64,000 bases of DNA from the NCBI GenBank assembly GCA_965153455.1, contig OZ234501.1, forward strand, positions 11,160,001 to 11,224,000, read 5' to 3'. The translations under genes were made by a program, and so were the position numbers. Of this stretch, positions 1 to 13,648 are shown one piece after another (within the stretch, counting starts at the first letter, position 1; every line of letters begins with the position of its first letter). Below the pieces are notes generated by a model that had not been told where the DNA came from, did no database searches, and saw nothing but the letters and a program-made list of their open reading frames with translations. Source of the stretch: Sphagnum compactum. Lineage: Eukaryota > Bryophyta > Sphagnopsida > Sphagnales.

Positions 1-2403
1 GACCATAGAGTATTTCAACACATGTACGTTGAATAACTAATTATTTTTATTTTTTTCATTTTGACAAATAGAATATTTCCAAAGATTCAATATTATCCTT
101 GAAAATGAAATTTCTTGTAAACAAAATAAAATTTTAAATTTTTTTCACATTTCGGAAAATGATATAATTAGTGTCAAAAGCTGCCAATGTACTATGGTAC
201 ACAAAATTCAATTGCAGTCCAATTGGCTGTTCATTTTACTCTGGAAGCCTCCCTCAAGCAGAACCGGTCCCAACTCACCCTTCTGGGTTTGCTCTGGGAA
301 GGTGACCAAGCAAAACCGGTCCAACTGGGCCATTCTCCAGTACTTTATATTATTCTCCTTATTAGAGATTCAATTGGTTGCTAAAACTTACTTTCATAAA
401 GCATGGCACGTTATAAAGTGTAAAAGTTCCCTCAATTTTGCAGACGAACCTTTTCCCCGCACAAAAAGAGGGAACTTTTAATTATTTTTTTAATAAAAAT
501 TATACCCAGTTGATACCCTCCGGGTATCATAATTTAAAAAAAAAAAAAAGGCAACCGAGCTTTACGAAAAACCTCAAAAATTACAAAGATGGCAATGGGT
601 ATTGCTGTTTGGACAATCAATAGATCATAGGGTTCAAACGGGTTCAAGCTATAATGTGACCAAAAATGGAAAGACCAACAAAGTACCCACTTCTTCAGGT
701 TTGATACTTGGGTCATGGGTGCCCCAAATAATTATTTCATTTTTCAAAATCCAAATTCAGCTGTAAAATAATAACAATTTATGGTATGTTGGAAGAGAAG
801 GTGAATTGGAACCTCTTGAATAATAATAAATAAAAAATTGGGCAATAACCGAGTGTTGCACGGACGGTTATTTGAAAGGTTATCAATGTAATACACTCCT
901 ATTGGAATTTTGTAAGCAGAGAAAATCATCATGCTCTAGCCCTCACCCCTTTCTGACCCGCCCCCCTGTTGTCATAAATAGTCAAACATCCCAACCCCAG
1001 TTAACCCTGCCAACCGACTTTCCTTCTGCCAGAATTAGAGTAACATGTTGTTCTGGCCACAAAGTGAACCTGCAGCCACCAACACACGATGAAGGATGAA
1101 TGGTAAGTGATCAGGAAACAGTTTTCTGTTGGGTTCCAGTTCTCTAGCTAACCATAGAGTTTAGCTTAGTTGGTTTTTTTTCCTACCTACCTACCTATTA
1201 ACAACTCACAAGCAGAGCAGGTTGTTAGTAGGTAGGTAGTAAAAACAGCATTTATAGATGTATAAGCCATCTACTTAACTAGTAGTTACCTATTTTCCTA
1301 ACTATCCACCTATATAAGAGACCTATAAAAATTTCTTACAGAATTTATTATGAAGGTGAAACCAAAAAGATTAACTCAGTTGAGGTTCATCCACAAATAT
1401 TAACTCAGTTGAGTTTCATCCACAAGTGAGTAATAACGGGGGCATCCGGTGGATGGTGCACTGGTGGGTGTGGCCCACTAAACATTGGTCATACATATCC
1501 TCGGCCACGTTCTTTAGAGGCTGTGAAAAAGTGGATACTTGAGTTTCTTTTGGTTTTTATTAGGGTTGTGAATTTTTTTTTTAATAGCTGGGCATGCTTT
1601 CCATAGCTGAGTCAGCTTTGGAACCCCAAATTGTGGATCAATGGGGGGAAAAAATAGTAGTTTTTTACAACAATCCTTGTACTATGGAGTGAGCGGGGTA
1701 GGGCTCTTCCTCCACCGTAAACCCTAGACCATAAGACATAACCATCCCTTGTGAGAATCTCAATGCTCCTCCGATTCGTTCTTGTTAAATTGCAAGTTAC
1801 AAACCATAACCTTCTACCTCCGTCTCTCATCATTAGCAGCCTACTAATGAGAACAAGGTACCACCCTATCTATGCTCTCATTGGCCCAATGATTCTGTAA
1901 CCCTTTGTTTCTTGGATGAAATTTTTGTAGTTGCTGTTTGCTTGGATGAAAAGAGGGCATCTTGACTTATTCTCACAAGGGATGATGACGATTATTTCCG
2001 ATAACCAGCGAGAGAGAGCCCACTCACTCACGCTGGTTACCCTGACTGGTTACCTAGTTCGTAAGCGGTGTTGCCCACTGTGGTGAATTCACATCAGGAC
2101 AATGTGCCTCACTTTTGATTAGGCCTACACGCAACTGGAACTGGCAAGACAGAAAGTGGACCCAGCCGATGACCACCTGTCCCAACTAGAAAGAAGCTTT
2201 AAAAAAGGCTGGGAATAAGACACCGAAATCAGTTAGATTCACACAATACGTACATTGTAGTAACCTAGCGGGTTCCGCACTAAATAATTATGAGAAACAA
2301 ATCAGGAATTTTGAAAAATTATTAAGGTATACCAAGTAAAAAAAGTACACCTTAATCAAAAGAAAAATTATGGTTATGCCACAATCTTAAGAGAAAATAT
2401 ACT
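1..2403. other. No gene recognised; AT-rich flank
   Basis: I see no coding signal here: open frames are short and unrelated to known families. About 60-190 resembles about 36610-36740 (both contain ATATAATTAGTGTC), so it is probably a dispersed repeat. A 29-bp unit (TTAACTCAGTTGAG...CATCCACAA) occurs twice in tandem near 1372-1430. CCTA/GTAGG runs lie at 1184-1240. Confidence 0.4.
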
Positions 2404-2788
2404 AGAGCATCCCCATTGTTGCTCAGTATGTCATCCTGCAAAAATATTTCTCACATCCAAGTTTAGTTATTCACTTTTTTGGAACCCCACCCATGACACT
2501 TGTTTCAGGGAGGGACTCCATATAGGTGCGAACTACTAATAGCAAACCACCTGCACCAATCAAAAACAGGGGAGCAGCAGCGGTCAGATCATATTTATTA
2601 CACTCTTCTCTAGCAGGTGCACAGGTTTGTTTGCTGTGCTTTTAACCAGCCCCAGCAAACTCAGAAAATATGCAGGAGAAAGTATGCGGTAGAAAAACCA
2701 TTTTCCTGAGCCAAACCGCCATATGTTGACTTTCTTCATCGGATTCTAATGTCCAGGATCACACACTGAACACCGGTGGGGATGCTTT
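2404..2788. mobile_element. Short TIR element (MITE-like), 385 bp
   Basis: The ends are inverted repeats: AGAGCATCCCCA at 2404-2415 and TGGGGATGCTTT at 2777-2788 (11 of 12 match). There is no coding capacity, as in a non-autonomous DNA transposon. The inside resembles 35700-35930 (shared stretches around CAGTATGT, ACTACTAATAGCAAACC and GTCAGATC), so it is a family with at least two members in this window. I could not define a target-site duplication. Confidence 0.6.
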
Positions 2789-4100
2789 TAGCCTAAGTAT
2801 TCAACATTAAAGTAGTTTAACCTGCTAGGCTACTACTGTAGTTAACACAGAGTTGGTTCTGTGTGCATTATTACACAGGGAACTTAAACCGTTGTCTTCT
2901 TGGAGATGACCTTCAGTAGGATTGCATTACCACGCCTCCACCCATCCAAGAAAAACCTTCAAAAAGAGGAGATGGCATATGTGATGGGTGTGCCACAATT
3001 GAACAAGAGATGTCTTGACTCTTGACATATTGCCAACTTCTATCCAAGATACAAAACAAAGAAAAGTATGTGGGATTCATGTATGTGTGTGTGTATTAGC
3101 CTCAATGGAATGTAGGAAAGACAATTCTTTGATCACGGCATATGAGCTGGTTCGGTTTTCAAATGCTTTTGCAGGTGCTCACTTCATTTACTTTCTGGTG
3201 ATTCTGCCATGCACAAACTCAATGGTTGTTGAACGAATCACATATCCTTCAAGCATAACTTTCATTGTTCATTCCACCACGCTTTCAAAAACTTGTGTCC
3301 ATTAATGCTCCTAGCATTCCGAATGAAATCTCACCAAAAGTTCAAGATTATCAATGTCATTCCCATAGTACATAATAGCTATGGGAATCTACTCCATGAC
3401 TGTGAGTACCTAGTGTTGCTTCAATTATTTAGTTTGGGGGGGCACTCAAAGTTTTATTCTTTTTTTAAAAAAATTTTTAATGAAGGAACCACTTTGATTG
3501 GCCCGTCACCAATTTTTTTGAAACATTGGGCATTCCTGAAAATAGAAGTACAAAGGTGTTTCCCTTTGGTCCACCTTTGTAGATATATAAACCATATGCT
3601 ACTTTCCATTTGAGCACCCAATTGCCCAAACAATCATTTTTGAAGTGTCAAGGCATTTTGGCATCTCACATGTTGTCTTCCAAGTTTTTGACAATTTGAA
3701 TGCACGTAGATAAGTTAGTGAAAAAGATGAGGTTGTAAGGTGAAGAAGGAAAGAAACAACATTCTTTTAAAAATTCTCATTATCAAGCAAAGTTAATGTA
3801 GAATCATTTCGATTGAAACACACATTTTCAACTAGACTTGATGTACATAGAACTAGAAACAAGGTCCACAAGTAGAAGTACAAGAAAGACACAAGTTGGA
3901 AAACAAAGTTGTACGATTATGTAAACGCTTGATTTTAGACCATGTTTCTTTGGTGCCCTAGGTAAGTTTCTAACCTAACATGTCAATTTTCACCAAATTT
4001 TTTTTGTCTTGTAATTGCATTTGATTAAAGGGACTCAACATTTGTCTACTATCTTCTTGTTCAATGTAATTATAGTGTGGATGGTGACTTTGAGTAGTAA
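2789..4100. other. No gene recognised
   Basis: Two open plus-strand frames (3015-3305 and 3293-3613) match nothing I know and lack codon-like structure. The stretch borders the Harbinger remnant and may be part of the same decayed element. Confidence 0.35.
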
Positions 4101-4119
4101 TTGAACTTTGAATAACTAC

Positions 4120-4560
4120 TTCTTGTTGTACCTTGTGTAAGACTTGATCAACATCAGGCTCTTGAAGACCAATTAATGGATTTTGAATTATGCAATATTA
4201 AGTGATTAGATCATGCACAATAACAATGTGTAATTTTGTTTTCCCTTGTACTTTTCAAAATGTCTTCTTGGGAATACCAAATGAATTTTCCACATGCTTT
4301 TCTCTTTTATGTTTTTAATCTAAAACATTCCAAAATGTTACAATTTCCATCTTTGTGTGGTGTCACCAACCTTGGTAGTGAGTGGTAACCCTTATCAATC
4401 AGCAGATGAGCTAAATATTTTTGGCCTTTTCCTACAAAAGAAATCCATGAAACTGTGTTTGAAAGTAAAGCTTGAATTTCATAAGAACTTTAGAATCATT
4501 GACATTACCTAGCCAAAACCAACAAACAAGCCTCTAAATTATTTTCTATAATATATAATA
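4120..4560 (-). pseudogene. Decayed PIF/Harbinger-type transposase, C-terminal part
   Basis: Read on the minus strand from about 4540 downwards, the translation shows family landmarks in order: GNVNDSKVL (the nuclease 'VHDSRVL' region), LLIDKGYHSLPRLVTPHK (the 'GDxGYpllpwLmtPy' block with a catalytic-type Asp), then VENSFGIPKKTF and KTKLHIVIVHDLIT (the C-terminal 'VEnaFGiLKktFrel...pdvvtcccLLHN' block). Stops and frame changes separate the blocks, so it is dead. Families of this type also encode a Myb/SANT protein; I did not find one. Assignment is from motif order alone. Confidence 0.65.
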
Positions 4561-4859
4561 ATTTAGCAAATAACAATGTATCCTCCATATTTATATGATG
4601 TAGTAGTAATTTTCATTAAAAAAAAGTTTAAACAACTTTGAAATAGGAAAATGTATACCATCTATGCCTTGTGATCATAAAATGTTTTGAAGCCATGTAT
4701 TATTACTTCCATTATAGATCTAGTTGGCTAGGCAACAAGCTTCTTGAATGATTGTTGTAATAACATTTCAGATGACAAAAAAGTTAATCTATCAACCATG
4801 AACAACAAATAATTACTACTAACCAAATGGAAGTAGATGAGTTATATACAAGAAGCAAG

Positions 4860-5110
4860 AAAATGTGCAATAACACCTAAACATCAATGTCATAGAATGT
4901 TAAAACTAATGATCATTCAATTTTGCCAATGTATAATAACACTTATAAATAACAATATCATAAGGGATAAAGACATACGAGAATGTGCAACAAGATTTGA
5001 GTAGTAATGTCATAGAGTGCAAAGACCAATGTATGTACATCAAACTTTGCAAGTATGCAATAACATTTTTAAACAACATCACAAGGCACAAAGACACAAG
5101 AAAATTTCCA
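4860..5110. repeat. Imperfect tandem repeat, about 60 bp, ~4 units
   Basis: Units share words such as GCAATAACA, CATAAGG/CACAAGG, CAAAGACA and AGAAAATGTGCAA at intervals near 60 bp. The copies are very diverged, so unit borders are approximate. It lies upstream (in transposase orientation) of the Harbinger remnant. Confidence 0.35.
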
Positions 5111-8100
5111 ATGACAAGGACTTTATAAAATCATGTTAAATTATTACACACATTCATTTAACATTAGATGTAAATAGGTGTCCCTAGTTTTGTTGTTAGG
5201 TTAAACCTACTAAGATAAGTAGTTAATGGTAACAATTGAAAACCCCAAATTAAATTTTTTTTGAAGGTTTAAACAATTTTATTACCTAACACTTGGTGTG
5301 GCCAAACCTTTACACAATTTACAAATTTTGTTCATGTCAAAAAGTAAACACCAAATCTGGAGAATATACATTATAGGACTTTTATATTGTAAGCAAAGAC
5401 ATTATTTATGTCCTGTCACAAGCCCTATGGGTCAATTGTCATCCTAAGAGAGGTTGTTTATACACAACAAGCTCCGTAGGGACCTATTGAGCATGGTAAA
5501 CTTTTGAACAACCAACTTAGTCAATCATAAATGGCCTCGAGTGAACCAACACCTACACTAATACCATGGTAAAGCCTCAATTCTTTTTTGGTTGCTTCTG
5601 AGCTCGTGTTTTAAAATTAAAATACAATTTTTGAGTTCAAACTTAACAATTTTTAGGTTAAATATAGTGAGTAAAAGACCTCACTTAAGAAGTTGAAGGT
5701 ACTAATGTTTGTGTTTTGGTTAACCTTAATGTGAAAGATACCATTAATGGATTTTGTAGCAAGTAAATCATTTTCAACTTATCAAAAATTTGAGAGAAAT
5801 TTAATGCCCAAAATGGCAAAAATTAAAAATTTCAAGTTACATAGTGTTGAAAGTTTTGAAAACTTTAAGAGTTATAAAACCATGACCATTAGTATTTTTG
5901 TTTTTATTTTTTTCATCATCACAATTATACATGCTTTAGTTGGCAAATACTACGACCTTGAACTTTGGTGTAGAATGGGACCTTGTGGGTGCAATTATTT
6001 GCTGAATATCATCATGTTAATGCCAAATTTGACATAAGAATGTTTTGAAAACACATTTCACCAAAAATTATTATTATATCAAACTCACACCCATAATCAA
6101 CAACACGAATCTTGGACACATCCCAGTGCAACCCATTGCATTTTGAAATATCTAGAGATGAAATAAAGCATGACAAATAAGAATATAAAAAAAATGAAAA
6201 CAAATGCAAACAAGAATCTATCAATGCATGAATGTCATCTATCAAAATGGATGAAATATGATTAACATCCTCATTCATGCTGAAAAATATAAAACACAAG
6301 CCAAATAAATACAAGCCAATTTTTTTGAGAAACATTATATTATATATCAAAATGCATTTTAATAAATAAATAATTTATTCAACACTAGGGTGGCAAATCC
6401 ATCAAGATACTATGCTATACTATTTTAGGTACTAGTTTATGGGTTATGGTATTACCAAGGCTAATTGGTCAAACATTCCATGTTAAATAATTCTAGAAGG
6501 GATTGGCTGAAAAAATAAAAATGGTACTTGTAAAAATGTTATTGTCAGAATTGTGAAAATTCAAACTCTCACCTTTTGCCAATAGACTACCACAGTAATT
6601 TATACATATTGCATTCTTTACAAATAAGTCCATAATTAGGGTTCCATCACTAACCCTAATTATATGAAGCATATCTTGGCTTCTTTTTTTTCTTTTTTTT
6701 TTGCCTCTTTTTAGTCCTCCCAGAAGACACAATGCACAGCTCTTCTTGGGTCTACCTGACCTAACCATTGTATGAAATCCACATGCCCAATGCACACAAA
6801 TCATGAAAACCATTATGCTATGGAGTATGGTGGGTGCAGGCCATTTTGCCAATCTTGTTGCCAATAGAAGAAGATAAATGGTTGAGAAAAGGCCTGAGAC
6901 TCATGGTAAGGTTAAGGGTTAAAGGCTCATCAAAAGTTGCATATCTCCTAACTTACATATCTGCCCCCCGCCCCCCCCCAAACCATCTTTCAAGCATGAA
7001 AAATGTTTACTAACATTTCTTTTTTTTTAAATACCTATTTTATTTTATTTTATTTGTTCCCTTTTGGAATTCATGTAAAAATCCAGCCTCAGCCGAGGGT
7101 AATACACAACACAGATTTAAAGGCTCGGGCCCAGCCACCCCCAACCCCTGAAGGTTGAACCTAGACATAAGAAGGTAACTACTAACTACCCTATTTGACA
7201 TTTATTTCATTCAGTTATGGCAGTACAATAGAGAGAATTCCATGATAAAATTGTGCACTTTCTGGCCAAAGGATTAGGTTTTATTACAAAAAAATGTATA
7301 CCTAATGTGGACCCCATTCTGGACCCTTGCAAAAAAAATAGACACAATTGTTGGGTTTCTATATTTGGTTTTCAAAGTTTGTAGCCAAAAATAAAGAAAG
7401 AAGATAAAAAGATTTGTACTTGGTTTCTAGCCAGATTTGGCTAAATCTTCTTAGGTCCCTTTTTTTTTAAAAACATCCTATGGATGATTGCCACTTTTTT
7501 TTATATCTTCCTATGAATGATCACCACTTAAAGGTCTACAAACAGAAATTCTTTTTGAAAAAAAACTGTACTAGGATTTTTATTTTTTTCATTTTTTAAA
7601 AATTTTAAGTGAACTGGCTAGAGATCATCCAAAAAAAAAGTGAGCCAAATTTTAAAAGTTAGAACCTATTGTCCAAATATGGTAAATTCAAACTTTTTTC
7701 TTTCCCTTCAAAATGTGGTGACTTTGGCACTCCCTAGGGTGCAAAAATTCCACCTTGGGTGACCCAGCACCCACATTGGTAGTAGTACTATGGTAAAAAA
7801 TCCCAATATCCATTTAAAATTATTTCTAAATACCTATTACAAATATCTGCTTAGACTAAATCAGGGGTGTGTGAGATTCGTTCAAATGTAAGTTCCATTT
7901 TTTGGGCTGAATATGGCCACTAAGGAGGGTAGGGTGCACGCACAATGATGAAGGTACCAACGTGGGTGCTGGTTTACAATGGCCGGCAACCTCCAGGAAG
8001 TTAGGCCAGAACGTATTAATGTCTAAAGTATGACAACTTTAGACTATTTTTTTTCGCCTCAAAATGTGGTGACTTTGGCGCTCCTTATGATGCAAAATTT

Positions 8101-8790
8101 CAACCCAACAAAATAAAGAAAAAAAAGAAGCGCGACCTTTAGCATGCCGACAATACAATACAATTTATTTTCAGTAAATGTCACAATATAATGCCATTTG
8201 GTGAAGACAAAGTTTTTTTGAATTTTTTGGGAAATTTTCTATTTTTTAGAATAAAATTCGACCAAAACCATTTGCTTTTTATTTATTTATAAAATCGCCA
8301 AAATTTTGAAACCACAGAACTTAAAGAAAGAAAGAAAAGGAAAAAAACTGTGCTGGAATAGTGATTTTTTTTCAATTTTCTGATGTAGCCATTGGCTAGG
8401 ATCTCATGAAGGATTTAGCATTAAATGGCAACAGGACAGAAGTTTTTTGTAATCCTGCGAGTCTTATTTGGCGACCCACAAGGAGGAAGCCTTCTAAATC
8501 TGGCGAACCCAGTTCAAAACCCCCACTTTTTTTGGCGAATTGTCCCAAAAATTTCCAGAAAGAAGCCTTTGTACTTGTCGCAGTCCCAAAACTGATTTTG
8601 AATTTTGGCGAAATTTCGCGCAAAAAAAAAAAACAACGCTATGCTGGAGTGAAAATATTAGGGGAAAACAAAATTCAGCATGAAGATACTGGAATGGTAA
8701 AGGTAATTTGAGAGCAAAAAATCACACTAAAATTTCCATAGGGAGGTTGGTAAGTACGTAGCTAGGTACCTAGAATAGGTAGACCCTGCA
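5111..8790. other. No gene recognised; decayed repeat sequence
   Basis: No open frame here looks like a gene (5747-6037 plus, 6012-6350 minus and 6493-6864 minus are low-complexity). A word of about 45 bp around TGTGGTGACTTTGGC occurs at about 7690-7760 and 8045-8100, a diverged direct repeat. A C-run lies at 6962-6980. Confidence 0.35.
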
Positions 8791-8799
8791 CTGTAGACC

Positions 8800-9765
8800 A
8801 CCTGGCGGCCACCGAGCAAGTGCGCGGCAAGAGGCCATTGCGCCCTGATCAAACGTTTCGAACTCCACTGCGATGCGCGTCGCAGCAGCAGCAGCGTCAC
8901 AACTCTCGACTCCTGCAACAAATCCGTGGTCACTGTTTTCCCGATGCATTAGCGAATCGGATTTGTAAGGGGAGATTGATCAAGGCGCCGGATTTCTTGT
9001 ATTTTTTTGGTTGCAGCTGTGCTAGCAATCATCATCATCATTATCATCGTGCAAGCTTGGTTGATTCGGGAAAGAAAAGGAAAGAGATCATGCGTGAAGA
9101 ACGACATCTTGTGAAGATATTGTTGTTGTGCGCAGGCTCTTTCTTTGGAGGAAATCTACGTCAGAGCAGCGCCGGTATGTTCATGTTTGGACTTTGTAAG
9201 GTTTCATTGCAATCATAAGAATATTGTTTTTATTTTTATTTTGCTAGAACCTGCTGGCTTGGAGTTTTGTACGGTTGTTGATTCCGGAATTCTTGTGAGG
9301 AAAAAAAACAGTACAAAGTGTGTGTAATGCCGTGGAGGGACTCTGTTTTTCGTGCGCAAATGTTTTGTGTATTATTAGGTCGTCGGCGGATGCGGTTCTT
9401 GATGCTCTTTTTCTTTGTTAATTTTGCTTGTTTTGCGAAGCTTGAACTGTTTTTGGAAGCAATCATGGAAAGTCTTGTTACTTGGGATTTGTTGTGTGGA
9501 ACGATTTATCCATACGTCTCTGATCAAGATCTTGCACCACCACGGCTCGAATGTTTCTTGTGGACTTCTTCTGTTGCAAGATCTGTGTCGTAAACCGCCG
9601 CACTACAGATAGACCTACCCTTTCGTTGATTGTTTGTTGGCTGTCTGTCGTCCTGAATCGCAGCAGCATGACGGCGGGAACACGGAAGCTCTAAAGACGC
9701 CCCTCCTCAGGGGCTCCAGTACGCTCTGAAGAAGGTACGTCCTCAAATTGATGCATCCGAGAAAG

Positions 9766-9808
<43 letters not shown>

Positions 9809-10121
9809 GCACTGCCCATGAGGATCTTTCCGTCGAACATTCTCAATGAACTTCGCTGCAAAAGAGTGCAGATTTCTTTGTCGATGGAAAGATCCTGTTC
9901 AACGGCACATCGATATGTACATGATTTAGTTCGAAAGTAGATATATCGCAAGGAGACGACGTATCTTCTCAGTTTTGGAAGCTGATGAGTGTGCAACGCA
10001 ACTGTGTCGACAGGTGGAAAGAAGCCCCGTTGTTTCGCAGCAGAATCGAGAATTCAAGAGCAGCGATTGTTGTTGTCTTGACGGATCCTGTCACGGAGGA
10101 GTGTAAAACAAAGCAGCAGCT
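8800..10121 (+). promoter_or_regulatory. Promoter and 5' leader of the 3-ketoacyl-CoA synthase gene
   Basis: GC rises sharply near 8800 compared with the AT-rich flank, which often marks a transcribed leader. Possible splice donors (GTATGT at 9175, GGTACGTC at 9734) allow one or more leader introns, but no cDNA is available to prove this. Small open frames at 8820-9218 and 9318-9593 are not supported as proteins. I cannot name a transcription start. Confidence 0.4.
9768..9808. repeat. (CT)n microsatellite in the KCS leader
   Basis: About 20 uninterrupted CT units lie some 310 bp upstream of the KCS start codon. CT-rich tracts near plant transcription starts are common, so a promoter or leader role is possible but not shown. 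Confidence 0.95.
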
Positions 10122-13100
10122 ATGAGGAAGGAAGTGTATGACGCTGTCGTAACTAACGAGGGCTCCAGCTGCTGCGACGATGATGCAGCAGCAGGAGGAG
10201 CTGCCAGGGCTGAGACCATTGCCATCAAGGTCCGACAACGCTTACCCGATTTCTTGCAATCAGTGAAGCTCAAGTATGTGCTGCGCGGCTATCATTCTGT
10301 GACCAAGTACGGTGTAACCCTTGTGGTCATACCGTTGTTTCTTTTAGCTCTGGCTGAAACTGCTCGACAACTGCACAAGCAGAGCCTTCAACTGCTGTGG
10401 GATCAGCTGCAATACAACTTGGTCAGTATCCTGATCTGTTCGGGGGCTTTAGTGTTCGTTCTCACCTTGTACTTCTTGTGTCAACCGCGTCGGGTCTACC
10501 TCATTGACTTCGCTTGCCGCAAACCTGATGAAAGCAAAGCCATCACCAAGCAACAGCTGCTGGACAATATGGTCCGTTGCGGCAAATACAACGACGACAG
10601 CCTCGAATTCCAGCGCAAGATACTGGAAAAATCAGGGATGGGAGACCAGACGTATGTCCCTGAGGTCTTACACAAAGCACCTATCCATATCACTATGAGT
10701 GGTGGTCGAGAAGAAGCGGAAGCTGTCATGTTCGGAACCCTTGACGAGCTTTTCGAGAAGACAGGTGTGAAGCCCAAAGAGATCAGTATTCTGATCGTCA
10801 ATTGCAGCTTGTTCAACCCAACCCCGTCACTCTCTGCCATGGTAGTCAACCATTTCAAGATGAGAGGTGACATCAAGAGCATCAACATAGGAGGGATGGG
10901 GTGTAGTGCAGGTCTCATAGCTATAGATCTAGCCAAGGATCTCCTGCAATTGCACAGAAACTCGTATGCATTGGTACTCAGCCAGGAAATACTGGCACCC
11001 AAGCCTTACTTTGGGAATGATAGGCCGAAACTAGTGACAAATTGTTTGTTCCGGATGGGAGGGGCTGCCATGTTGCTGTCAAATAGGGTGGGGGACAGCT
11101 GGAGAGCCAACTATGAGTTAGTGCACACTGTCAGGACCCACAAGGGTGCGGATGACAAATGCTATGCGTGTGTATTTGAGGTATGTCCTCTTATCCGAAG
11201 CTTTTACATTTCTTGATAGTTCTTTCTTCCCAGATAATAGAGAGGGTAAGAGCTGTGGGTCAATCAAGAATTTCTTCCAACATTCAAATGACATCATTCC
11301 ATTGGATTTGGTTAAGTTGACCTAGTTGTACAATTTGTTTATATTTTGTGGTCCATCATCTGCTGCAATGTCTGAATTGCTAATACATCAAACTCAAGTT
11401 GCTACATTCTGAGTGATGAAATACGACACAAGCAGCTGCTGTGTTCCATAATTTCAAGTACTTGTGTGTCATCCCCAGTGATCCGTTAGAGGAGTCTGAT
11501 CTGACATGGTTGATCACAGTAAGTGATCATAGGGTCCTCAGTAGAAACAATGCTCACAAGTTGTCCAAGTGTGTTTTATGAGGTACTTACTCTCTTGTCC
11601 TTTGTTCCTTTTGTTTTCCTCCCTCTCTTTATTGTTAATTGCTTTAGGCTTCTTTTGTTTTGTTTCGTTCTACAATCAATCTAAGAAAATGGTTGATTGC
11701 TTGGGTTATCTTCTTGCAGGAAATTCTCTATGGTTCTTGGCTTCAAGGATGCAGAAGTTTTATTAGTAAATTGATTATAAAATGGTTGGTGATTGCATGT
11801 AAGTTTAGCAAGATAAGAAAGAGCTTCAATGTACACACATTTAATCACATCTGTATTGTTTCCCTTCTACTTATTGTGGTCACAAAGCTGCACCTGTGTT
11901 GCATTCTCCTGCTTGTTTTGTTTTTCATTTGCACATGAGCTTTCTGGTCAAATGGTGACACTAAAGCTTCCACTTGATGAAGGTGTAGTACTGATGTATG
12001 GTGATTACAGGGTATAGGGCCATTGTTTCAAGTTAAAGGGAGGTTCAGAAGGTGCTGGAGAAGTTCTACTTTTGTGATTATCACTTCATTTTTCCTGGTC
12101 CCTTGCAGTCAGCCCTGTGCTCCTCCAACTTCCTTCCATTTCACAATTCTTTGAAATGTCCTTGTGACCTTTGTAAATAATGGTTTTTTGCTGGCTGTTC
12201 TAGGATGATTAGGTTGAGTCTCCAGTGCATAACCTTACATTCCAAGCTCCTGACTAATATTAGGCACAAGGTCTATTCAATGTGCATATCCATCCTGTTG
12301 GTTGCACAGAAGATGTTTGCCTCCTAATGACCTAACCACATAGGTTGCCTTCTCCACTGTGAATAGAAGTGACAGGGTTGGTTTCATGGTAACCTTGAAT
12401 GGTAACTTTTTCTTTTGTAAAGTCTGTGATGCTACAGAATTTTCTAAGGTTTTCTACACTCCTGAACTGCCTCCACATTGCTCTCTGGTCACCTGGCCTC
12501 CATTTTGCCTCTGAATCAGATGTGATGAACGCAGACGTTCACTTCATATAAGTCATGGCAGCTCATCACTGTTGTTCATGATGAAGGTGACAGACTGACA
12601 CTTTGTGAGCAACTCTCATAAGGTTATGACTGCTTACCTTCAAAGTGTCGTGGAATTTTCTCCGCAATCTTGTAGATGTGTTCACTTCATCTAACCATTG
12701 TTCTGGATTTACAGGATGAGGATGAGACAGGCCAATCTGGAGTCTCACTCTCAAAGGACCTGATGCGTGTAGCTGGAGATGCATTGAAAACAAATATCAC
12801 CACCTTGGGGCCACTTGTACTTCCATTCTCTGAGCAGTTCCTGTTCTTCTTGAGCTTGGTTGGCCGAAAGCTCTTCAAGATGAAGAACAAACCCTACATT
12901 CCAAATTTCAAGCTAGCATTTGAGCATTTCTGTATCCATGCGGGTGGGCGAGCTGTTTTGGATGAGCTGGAGAAGAACTTGCAGCTCACTGAATGGCACA
13001 TGGAGCCATCACGCATGACCCTATACAGGTATGGTGAAAATACTGCCCAATTTTGGTCTCAAATAGCTCATATCTTGCTCAAGCCTCAAGAGAATTGTGT

Positions 13101-13648
13101 CTGAAATTCCTCTGATCATTGGAGAAGGCATAGTTGTTAGGGTTTTAAGGAATTTGAACCCTGAGGGTTCTGAAACTACAAAGCACGTAGTGGAGGACTG
13201 GAAATCTTTGATGAGTAGTGGTTGTTGTTCTTGGCCTTAACAAACCAAGTAAATGCATCCACAGTTTGCCGCCTGATTAGGGAGAACTACTTGGTTCTAC
13301 ATCTATGCCAACCTTCTCATAAGGTGAACTGTGTGATGGCTCCTCAAACTAAATTGTATGCTATTTTTTCATTTGAATGTGCTGGACAGGTTTGGAAACA
13401 CATCAAGCAGCTCATTATGGTTTGAGTTAGCATACACTGAAGCAAAGGGAAGAGTTCGCCGTGGGGATCGAGTATGGCAAATTGCATTTGGGTCAGGCTT
13501 CAAGTGTAACAGTGCTGTATGGAGGGCTCTACGTTCTGTAAAACCTCCCAAGCATAGCCCATGGAATGACACCATTGACAGCTATCCCCGAAAAGTAGAA
13601 CCCGTTTCCCTTCACCTAAAGCCACGCTCGTATTTTGAGCAACATTAG
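10122..13648 (+). CDS. KCS: 3-ketoacyl-CoA synthase (very-long-chain fatty acid elongase condensing enzyme)
   Basis: This enzyme condenses malonyl-CoA with a long-chain acyl-CoA, the first step of ER fatty acid elongation for waxes, cutin/suberin and sphingolipids. I assemble three exons: 10122-11180, 12715-13028 and 13390-13648, with GT-AG borders and kept phase, giving 543 residues (normal for the family). Two membrane spans are visible at about residues 64-79 and 100-119, followed by YLIDFAC. The catalytic triad is present: Cys261 in GGMGCSAG, His428 in HAGG and Asn461 in [10 protein letters not shown]; the spacings of 167 and 33 match the family. The C-terminal [20 protein letters not shown] block is intact. 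The first ATG is used; the 35 residues before the conserved part are acidic and Ala-rich. The subclass is not assigned. No defects seen. Confidence 0.97.

Noticed and set aside
8820-9218. 132-codon frame upstream of KCS
   Set aside because: Low-complexity His/Gln-rich product in the likely leader; no family resemblance.
10496-11002. 168-codon minus-strand frame
   Set aside because: Antisense shadow of KCS exon 1.
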